From NCBI GenBank assembly GCA_039519185.1, contig CM076849.1, forward strand, positions 84,057,289 to 84,121,288: 64,000 nt of DNA. The letters run 5' to 3'. Below the pieces are notes generated by a model that made no database searches, had not been told where the DNA came from, and saw nothing but the letters and a program-made list of their open reading frames with translations. How positions within the stretch are numbered: position 1 is the stretch's first letter; each line of letters begins with the position of its first letter. The position numbers were made by a program, and so were the translations under genes. Below are positions 57,032-64,000 of this stretch, piece by piece. This DNA comes from Astragalus membranaceus. Taxonomy: Eukaryota > Streptophyta > Magnoliopsida > Fabales > Fabaceae.

Positions 57032-59446
57032 TTAAAGGTTCTGTAGTTTAGTGGTGATTTTGCTTCTCACCACTGGTTCACCATAATATTTCTTTACCCT
57101 CTGACCATTCACTTTGAAGTGCTGCTTCCTCTCTTCACAATACAAATCTACAGCACCATGGGGGTACACCTTCTCAATTTTGAAAGGTCCTGACCATCTT
57201 GACTTGAGTTTCCCAGGAAACAACTTGAGTCTTGAGTTAAATAGCAAAACTTGGTCACCCTCCTGAAGCTCCCTTTTCTGAATCCTCTTGTCATGCCAAG
57301 CCTTGGTTTTGGCCTTGTATAATTCAGAGTTCTCATAAGCAAAATGCCTCATTTCCTCTAATTCATTCAGTTGCAATAGCCTAGTTTCCCCTGCCTTAGT
57401 ATGATCAAAATTTAGCTTTTTTATGGCTCAGTGAGATTTATATTGGAGCTCTAAAGGCAGGTGGCAAGCTTTGCCATAAACCAATCTATATGGAGACATT
57501 CCCAAAGGAGTTTTAAAAGCAGTTCTGTACGCCCACAGGGCATCATCTAAATGATTAGACCACTCCTTTCTTGTAGGTCCTACCATCTTTTCAAGTATTC
57601 TCTTGATCTCTCTATTAGATAATTCAGCTTGGCCACTGGTCTGGGGATGATATGCTGTAGCAATTCTGTGCTTGACCCCATACTTGGCTAAAAGAGTTTC
57701 AATCAATCTGTTGCAGAAGTGAGTTCCTTCATCACTGATTATGGCCCTTGGAGTACCAAACCTTGTGAAAATATTCTTTTGCAAAAACTTGCTAACAGAT
57801 TTAGCATCATTGTTAGGTAGAGCCACTGCTTCAACCCACTTTGATACATAGTCCACAGCCACAAGGATGTAAACATTACCAAATGAAGGGGGAAAAGGTC
57901 CCATAAAATCCATACCCCAAACATCAAAGAGTTCAATCTCTAGGATGTTGGTTAGAGGCATTTCTTGCTTATTGGAGATGTTCCCACTCCTTTGGCAATT
58001 ATCTCATTTTTTTACTAACTCATGGGCATCCTTGAAAATGGTAGGCCAGTAGTAACCAGATTGCAGCACCTTTGCTGCTGTTCTCATACCCCCAAAGTGT
58101 CCTCCATATGCTGCAGCATGGCATTGCTGCAGCACTTGCTGCTGCTCTTCATCTGCTATACATCTTCTAAACAACTGATCAGGGCATTTCTTGTAGAGGA
58201 AGGGTTCGTCCCAGTAATATTGCTTGACAATGTGAAAGAACCTCTTCCTTTGTTGGTGATTCATGTCACATGGTACCACCTTGCTCACCAAAAAGTTGAC
58301 TATGTCAGCATACCATGGTGCTGCAACATCTGGTGCTGCAGCATTAACAGCCAATAAGTGTTCATCAGGAAAGTGCTCTTTGATTTCACCAAATGTACCT
58401 GCACTTTCATTTTCCAGTCTAGACAAATGATCAGCAACTTGGTTCTCTACCCCCTTTTTATCTTTAATTTCAAGATCAAATTCTTGGAGGAGGAGAACCC
58501 ATCTTATTAGCCTAGGTTTTGCATCTTTCTTAGTAATCAAATACTTAATGGCTGAGTGATCAGTGTAAACAATCACTTTGGTGCCAACTAAGTATGATCT
58601 AAATTTATCAAATGCGAAAACCACAGCTAACAATTCTTTTTCAGTAGTAGTGTAGTTTAATTGAGCATCTACAAGTGTTTTGCTAGCATAATAAATTGAA
58701 TGAAAGACTTTTCCATACCTTTGGCCAAGGACAGCACCTATGGCATAATCACTAGCATCACACATGAGCTCAAACGGTTTGTCCCAGTCAGGAGTAACAA
58801 TAACAGGTGCAGTTACCAGGGCACTCTGTAATTTCTGGAATGCTGCAGCACAGGCCTCATCAAAAACAAATGGAGTGTCATGCTGCAGCAATTGACACAG
58901 AGGCTTAGAAATTTTGGAGAAGTCCTTAATGAATCTTCTATAAAACCCAGCATGCCCAAGAAAACTTCTGACACCTTTCACATTGGTTGGAGGATGCATT
59001 TTTTCAATCACTTCCACCTTAGCTTTATCAACCTCAATACCTTTCTTAGAAATCTTGTGACCCAATACAATACCCTCTTGGACCATGAAATGGCATTTTT
59101 CCCAATTAAGCACCAAATTGGTCTCTTCACATCTGTCAGAGATAGGATACACAATGCCAGCATCCAGCCACTTGATAATCTCTTTCTTCACAACTTCTTT
59201 CATAATGGGATTTAGCCTCCTCTGACCTTCAATACTGTTTTTAGCACCTTCCTCAAGAATGATTCTGTGCATGCAGATGGTAGGGCTAATTCCCTTGATA
59301 TCAGACATTTGCCACCCAATTGCTTTCTTATGCCTCTTTAGGGTAGTAATGAGATCATGCTCTTGATTCTTAGAGAGATCAGAAGCAATGATCACAGGCA
59401 ATGTATCATTTTCCCCTAAATAGGCATATTTGAGATGCTGTGGCAA
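57032..59446 (-). pseudogene. Athila-like RT-RNase H-integrase, RT core deleted
   Basis: The minus-strand frame begins with the RT N-terminal part (KWLDAGIVYPISD) and then jumps directly to RCEETNLVLNWEKCHF: the palm, including the YxDD catalytic block, has been deleted without losing frame. The thumb (FLGHAGFYRRFIKDFS), RNase H (CDASDYAIGAVLGQ, TTTEKELLAVVFA, YTDHSAIKYL) and integrase zinc region (CHAAAYGGHFG) follow. A stop (TGA) lies at about 58004 before DNCQRSGN, then the core with MDFMGPF, ISDEGTHF and SGQAELSNREIK (D, D, E), a second stop (TGA for TGG) at about 57428, and an open C-terminal part (LQEGDQVLLFNSRL, WSGPFKI) to 57032. It cannot supply reverse transcriptase. Confidence 0.9.
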
Positions 59447-60610
59447 TTACTTCAGTTCAAGAGTAGGAGGCTTTTCTATAGAAGGCACATTCTTCTTGAG
59501 ATCAGAATCTCCCAGTTCCAGAGACTCATATTGCTTAGTCCAAACCTCTTTGACAGTGACTTCTTCATTTAGCAGCCCTTCTTCCAGCAATTCACTTTTG
59601 TCCACATTTGCAAAGGCTTGCACCAGATGGTCACTCTGCTTGTTGAACTGCTTCTGAACTACAGAATCTAAAGATACTACAAAGGAGCACTCCTCAGTTC
59701 CTTTTTCAGGTAACTTCAGGGCATTCATGACATTAAACTTTATCTCTTGATCATTAACCCTCATAGTTAACTCTCCCTTCTGCACATCAATTAGAGTCTT
59801 GCCAGTAGCTAAGAAGGGTCTTCAAGGTATGATAGGCACTTCCTTATCTGCATCAAAATCTAAAATCACAAAGTCAGCTGGAAAAACAAATTTATCTACC
59901 TTTATCAGCACATCTTCAATGATTCCTTCAGGATAGGCAATAGATCTATCTGCTAGTTGGAGAGTAACAGTTGTAGGCCTGGCAACTCCAATACCCAACT
60001 GAGTAAAGACAGACTTAGGCATCAAATTGATGCTTGCACCTAAGTCACAAAGAGCTCTACCAGTATAAGTTTCACCAATAGAACATGGGATAGTGAAACT
60101 GCCTGGATCCTCCAGTTTGCTTGGAAGCTTGCTTTGCATGATCATACTACATTCTTCTGTCATGGCCACTGTTTCAAATTCACCCAGCCTCCTCCTTTTT
60201 GTTAAGACATCCTTCATGAACTTTGCATAGTTGGGCATTTGTTGAAGAGCCTCAACCAGAGGGACATTAATGTGCAGTTGTTTCAACACCTCAAGAAACT
60301 TGCCAAATTGCTTGTCTTGCTGTGCCTTCTTCAATCTCTGAGGAAATGGTGGAGGTGGCACATCTTGATCAAGCACAGGTGGTGGCACTGGTATTGCATC
60401 AGATGCTGCAGCATCAGTTGCTATCGCATCTGGCTTATTTTTCTTTTCATTTTTTTCAACTTTTTCATTTTTTTCAGAATCTTTTTCTTTTCTTTTGTCA
60501 CCACCACTTGTGTTAAGTGATGGCCCATTCAAATCCTTCCCACTTCTTAAAGATATAGCCTTGCATGTTTCTTTAGCCTTGGATGATGAAGCTTCAGTAG
60601 TAGATGGCAA
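59447..60610 (-). pseudogene. Athila-like protease and linker, broken
   Basis: On the minus strand: a Lys/Glu-rich linker (KRKEKDSEKNEKVEK), PPPPFPQRLKK, then a retropepsin-like core with CDLGASINLMPKS (about 60035; the usual D-x-G active site as DLG). An in-frame TGA at 59822-59824 replaces the Gly expected in IIPGRPFLATG, and a TAA at 59447 ends the following segment just before LPQHLKYAYLG. The frame differs from that of gag by one base near 60615. The protease would cut the polyprotein. Confidence 0.85.
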
Positions 60611-62107
60611 TGATAGGTCTTTGGGTTAGAGCAGAAGCTATTTGGCCTATTTGATTCTCAAGATTTTTAATTGCAGCTCCCTGTGTCTGATATTGAGTCT
60701 TTGTTTCATTCATGAAAGCCTTAAGCATGGCCTCCATAGAGTTATCAGTTGCAGGTGCAGCTTGTCTTGATTGAGCAGGAAATCCTGGTGGTACAGCAGG
60801 TGCTGGAGTAGCTGTTGCAGCAGGTGTTGCTGCAGCATTGTTGCTCCACCTAAAATTTGGATGATCTCTCCACCTAGGATTGTAGGTATTTGAATATGGA
60901 TTATTACCCTTGTTGTACCCAACATAGTTGACTGAGATAGGATTCGCAGGACATTCCTCATAAAGATGACCTCCCCCACAATAAACACAACTTGGAGAGG
61001 AACCGCATGGAGCTGGTTCAATTGCTGCAACAGTTGCTTCAGTTGCTGCAGCAGATGTTGCTGCAGCACTAGGTGAACCCATGTTTTTGATCATATTAGA
61101 TAGTGAAGCCACTTGAGCAGACAAGGCAGTGATTTCACTTACTTCATGTACACCAGCCACCTTCTTTTGAGCACTTAACCTAGCAGTAGGCCATTGGTAG
61201 CTATTTGCAGCAATATCCTCAATAAGATTATAAGCATCATTGTAAGATCCTTTGAGTAGAACTCCTCCAGATGAAGCATCAAGCATGAGCCTTGTTTGGG
61301 GTTCCAATCCATTGTAGAAGGTTTCCATTTGAATGATGACAGGAATACCATGGTGTGGGCACTTCCTCAACAGATCCTTGTATCTTTCCCATGCTTCAAA
61401 CAAAGTTTCAAATTCAGTTTGCTTAAAAGAGGTAATTTCATTTCTCATCCTGGCATTCTTTATTGGAGGAAAATATTTTGTCATAAATTTTTCTGCCATC
61501 TCATTCCAAGTAGTGATAGAGTTAGGCTCTAGGAGTTAAGCCAGGCCTTTGCTCTATCCTTCAAGGAATAAGGGAACAGTTTCAGTTTGAAAGCATCATC
61601 TGAAACACCAGGGAGAATGAAATTACTGCAAACCTCAACAAATTGTTTCAAATGCAGATGTGGGTCTTCAAGGGGACCACCACCAAACTGCCCAATTGTT
61701 TGAAGCATTTGGAACATCATAAGCTTGAACTCAAAATGGGTTGTAGCAATTTCTGGCCTCACTATGCCTGTCTGCATAGTTTGAGGGTCAAAAATTGCAT
61801 AATCCCTCATGGGCCTGTCCCTGTCATTAGCCATTCCTATGACATTCATATCAATAATCTGTCTTCTGTACCCTCCATCACCATCACCTTGACTTGTGTG
61901 AGGTGGTGAAGGTGGTGGACTGATATCACCATCAACAGTAGGAGTAGGACTAGCCATAGCAGCAGCTCGCCCTAATTCAATAAGTCCTGGAGTGCTGTGA
62001 ACCCTTCTCAGATTTCTAAAATGTCTTTCTATCTCTGGGTGCAACTGAAATTCTGGAGTGTTGTGTCTATGCCTGTGCATATGCTGCAGCAACAGATGTA
62101 GCAGCAA
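60594..62107 (-). pseudogene. Athila-like gag, frameshifted
   Basis: The first ATG of the frame is at about 62080 (MHRHRHNTPEFQLHPEIE), the usual Athila gag start style. The frame runs to AWLNS at about 61530, where loss of one base causes a stop; the continuation, in another frame, runs from about 61525 (MAEKFMTKYFPP) to 60594. The gag core spans the frameshift (FPYSLKDRAKAWLNS / FETLFEAWERYKDLLRKCPHHG). A zinc knuckle, C-V-Y-C-G-G-G-H-L-Y-E-E-C, is at about 60975. TGCTGCAGCA words in the C-terminal half encode Ala runs (SAAATSAAATEA). The protein would form the element particle. Confidence 0.88.
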
Positions 62108-62198
62108 CTAACGCTGGAGCAACAGAAACAACACAAACAGAATTAGTAACAAAAGGCACTAAGTTGCTAACCAATTAAACAATTAATTTAACTAAAAT

Positions 62199-62216
62199 TC
62201 CCCGGCAACGGCGCCA
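62199..62216 (-). other. Athila-type primer-binding site
   Basis: On the minus strand TGGCGCCGTTGCCGGGGA, six bases inside the 5' LTR, is the well-known primer site of Athila-like elements. Confidence 0.85.
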
Positions 62217-62222
62217 AAAACT

Positions 62223-63587
62223 TGTTGTGTGAAAACTTAGTGCAAGTATACACTGTCTTAACAAGTAATAAAGGGTAAATGAGATCGTTCCCACGAGGAA
62301 TTTAGCTAAATACAAGAGTTTAATTTTGCTAACAAATTAGTGAATAAAGTAAAGGACACACAAATTTTGGGTAACATAAACAGTAAAGGTAAATGGAAAT
62401 GGTGATTAAGATTCAGTGATGAGAACAAGCTGAGATGCATTCACTTCAGTAACTTCATTAATATGCTATTAAAGGTATATTCAATGCTGCAGCAATAAGA
62501 CGTTATTCTCTCGAATACTTTACACTAGGTTTTCCTTGCAAGAGTTTATCTCTAAACCCTAAAGAAGTACCTCCTAGGCTACTTGGACACCGGCAGTAAT
62601 CACCTTATGGGTTTTACCTTCCTATCTCTAGGGTTAAGCAAGGAGCATCAAGATCTCTCATTAATGCCCACTACCCATATTACCTTGTGAGATTAATTTA
62701 CAAACCATCTCTGAATTTATAAATGCTATTTAGAATAGACGGCCAATCCTACTCTAAAATGGAAATATTATCACGCACAAGGTAAAATGCACAACATTAA
62801 ATATACTTCATAAATAGCACAAAAAAATCTAGTTACTTCAGATCCAGCATCTCAACTATGAGAAGTTAGCTCATATTGAGCTTACAAAACATGGAAAACA
62901 ACTTAAACAAGAGAGTAGAAGTCATATTACAAATTCCAACGGAAGAAATGATACTATTGAGATGAAACAGTGAAGGAGCTCCAGTAGTAACAATGGAGAT
63001 CTGATCCAGCTCTTCTAGTACGATCCTCCAAGAGAAATGTAACTCCAAGTGATGCTGTCGCAATGGTCTCAGCAATGAAACTTGTGGGTAACAATGGTGA
63101 GCTAAGCACGCTATGAGGAGCTATCTCTATACTTCCTCGTGATGGCAGAGCATGCAAATGAAGAAGGAGGAATGTCCTTATATAGTGTCCCCTTGCACGC
63201 AACCCTAGAATGAGGGCCCTTTAAGGAAATGCTTCCTAGGATCGAGGGCAATCATGGGAATTCCTCAATAGGAAATATCTTTCTGTGCCATACATCTCTG
63301 ACACCTGTCCCTGCCTTAACTTCCGTGTTTTCCGCATTCTCCTTGAGCTTTCTCTCTCATCTTTCGCAAATCCCCTGTTGCGCTCGCACCTATTGCTGCA
63401 GCACTGACACTAAATACAATTAAATGCACTAAGGGCATCAAAATGCCCAAATTAAACCAAATCATTCCTGCACCATTATTTCTAACCAAAACACTTATTT
63501 ACACACTAATTAACACAACAAGTTTATTAACTTACTAGAATTCAAGCTAAAAAGGCAAGTAATAACCATCATAAAGGATGGTTATCA
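62223..63587 (-). repeat. 5' LTR of the young Athila-like element
   Basis: 1365 bp, TGATAACC...CACAACA on the minus strand, bounded by the TSD CTTGT (63588-63592). It has one copy of the TGCTGCAGCA word near 62484 where the other LTR has an additional 15 bp. Confidence 0.92.
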
Positions 63588-64000
63588 CTTGTCCTCAAGT
63601 AATGACACTTGAACAAGACAAGAAAACAAACTGACAAGTAAGCTTAAAAGTATAACTAGCTGCAGCTTTTAAATTAAATAGGATTTCTCAAAAATTTACT
63701 CATGCCAGGCTATCACTTCCAACTTTTGTGAACATCCTCACATAGCAATGTGTTTTTATAACAAATAGAATTAATACTGCTCAAATGTGGGTGTGTGACT
63801 TCAAAGCTTAGCTCAGATCCTAGCTAGTTTTAACATTCATCTTAGGCTTTGGATAGAGTAGCCTTCTTTTGGAGTAGGCAAAGAATTTTTTCAAAAGAGA
63901 GAGAGTGGATTAACAATTTCACATAAGTAATGAGGGGCTTCAAAGCACAACAAAGGGCTTTAATTAGGTCTTTCAGATATTCAGTCAGTGCAGTAAGTTT
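63588..64000 (-). other. Internal 3' region of the older Athila-like element
   Basis: Continues the sequence interrupted at 51918: CTTGTCCTCAAGTAATGACACTTGA resembles the same place in the young element (53328 onward). No coding frame. The rest of the element lies outside the window. Confidence 0.65.

Larger units (their letters stand above)
51919..63587 (-). mobile_element. Complete young Athila-like Ty3/gypsy element
   Basis: 11,669 bp with the TSD CTTGT on both sides (51914-51918 and 63588-63592). Minus-strand order: 5' LTR (62223-63587), primer-binding site, gag, protease, RT-RNase H-integrase, a spacer, a 672-codon ORF in the env position, a 3' non-coding region, polypurine tract (53299-53312), 3' LTR (51919-53298). 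The primer site and gag-protease motifs match Athila. By eye the LTRs differ at about 13 sites plus one 15-bp indel, so insertion was recent. gag-pol is heavily broken. It is inserted in the 3' region of the older Athila-like element. Confidence 0.93.

Overview
The window looks like repeat-rich nuclear DNA of a eudicot plant, probably a legume. That placement is an inference from AT-rich intergenic DNA, spliced genes with GT-AG introns, B3 (REM-type) and plant-mobile-domain gene remnants, and Ty3/gypsy elements of the kinds abundant in legumes. Only one host gene looks intact: a seven-exon CWC16-family (CCDC130/Saf4-type) splicing-factor gene at 38847-43464 (+). Nearly everything else is transposon sequence, much of it with termini and target-site duplications (TSDs) that can be read directly.

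Layout. 1-912: intergenic DNA with a tRNA-type SINE flanked by a 17-bp TSD. 913-4483: a long LTR without a partner (TSD TTATG) carrying a CACTA-like GGCGGA repeat block, which itself holds a Mutator-type MITE with a 9-bp TSD. About 4870-24000: a large inverted duplication of a multi-B3-domain gene, both copies broken. The + copy is split by a 5.4-kb GAG-only LTR element that now has three LTRs. The - copy is split by a second GAG-only element (4.1 kb), a CACTA-like fragment and a solo LTR. 24117-25255: a non-autonomous CACTA element (TSD CAT). 25332-27510: scrambled Ty3/gypsy gag-protease and reverse transcriptase (RT) fragments. 28062-30962: an Ogre/Tat-like solo LTR (TSD CCCTC). 31985-38512: a Ty3/gypsy element (5' LTR, primer-binding site, gag, protease) whose protease is split by a third TGTAAC-type solo LTR (TSD ATTAC). 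38513-43700: the CWC16 gene. 44456-45053: a plant-mobile-domain pseudogene cut by an Ogre/Tat-like element whose 3' LTR and integrase occupy 45054-50447. That element is interrupted by an older Athila-like element (from 50448), which is interrupted in turn by a complete young Athila-like element at 51919-63587 (TSD CTTGT).

The strongest unexplained signals are two. First, both GAG-only elements carry a tandem array of 23-bp monomers, each holding a short dyad with a CGA loop; the variable stem bases change in a compensatory way. Second, several unrelated retroelement families each carry their own repeated short palindromic word, for example TGCTGCAGCA throughout the young Athila-like element. 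That young element has nearly identical LTRs, a ruined gag-pol without the RT catalytic core, and yet a fully open 672-codon ORF in the env position.
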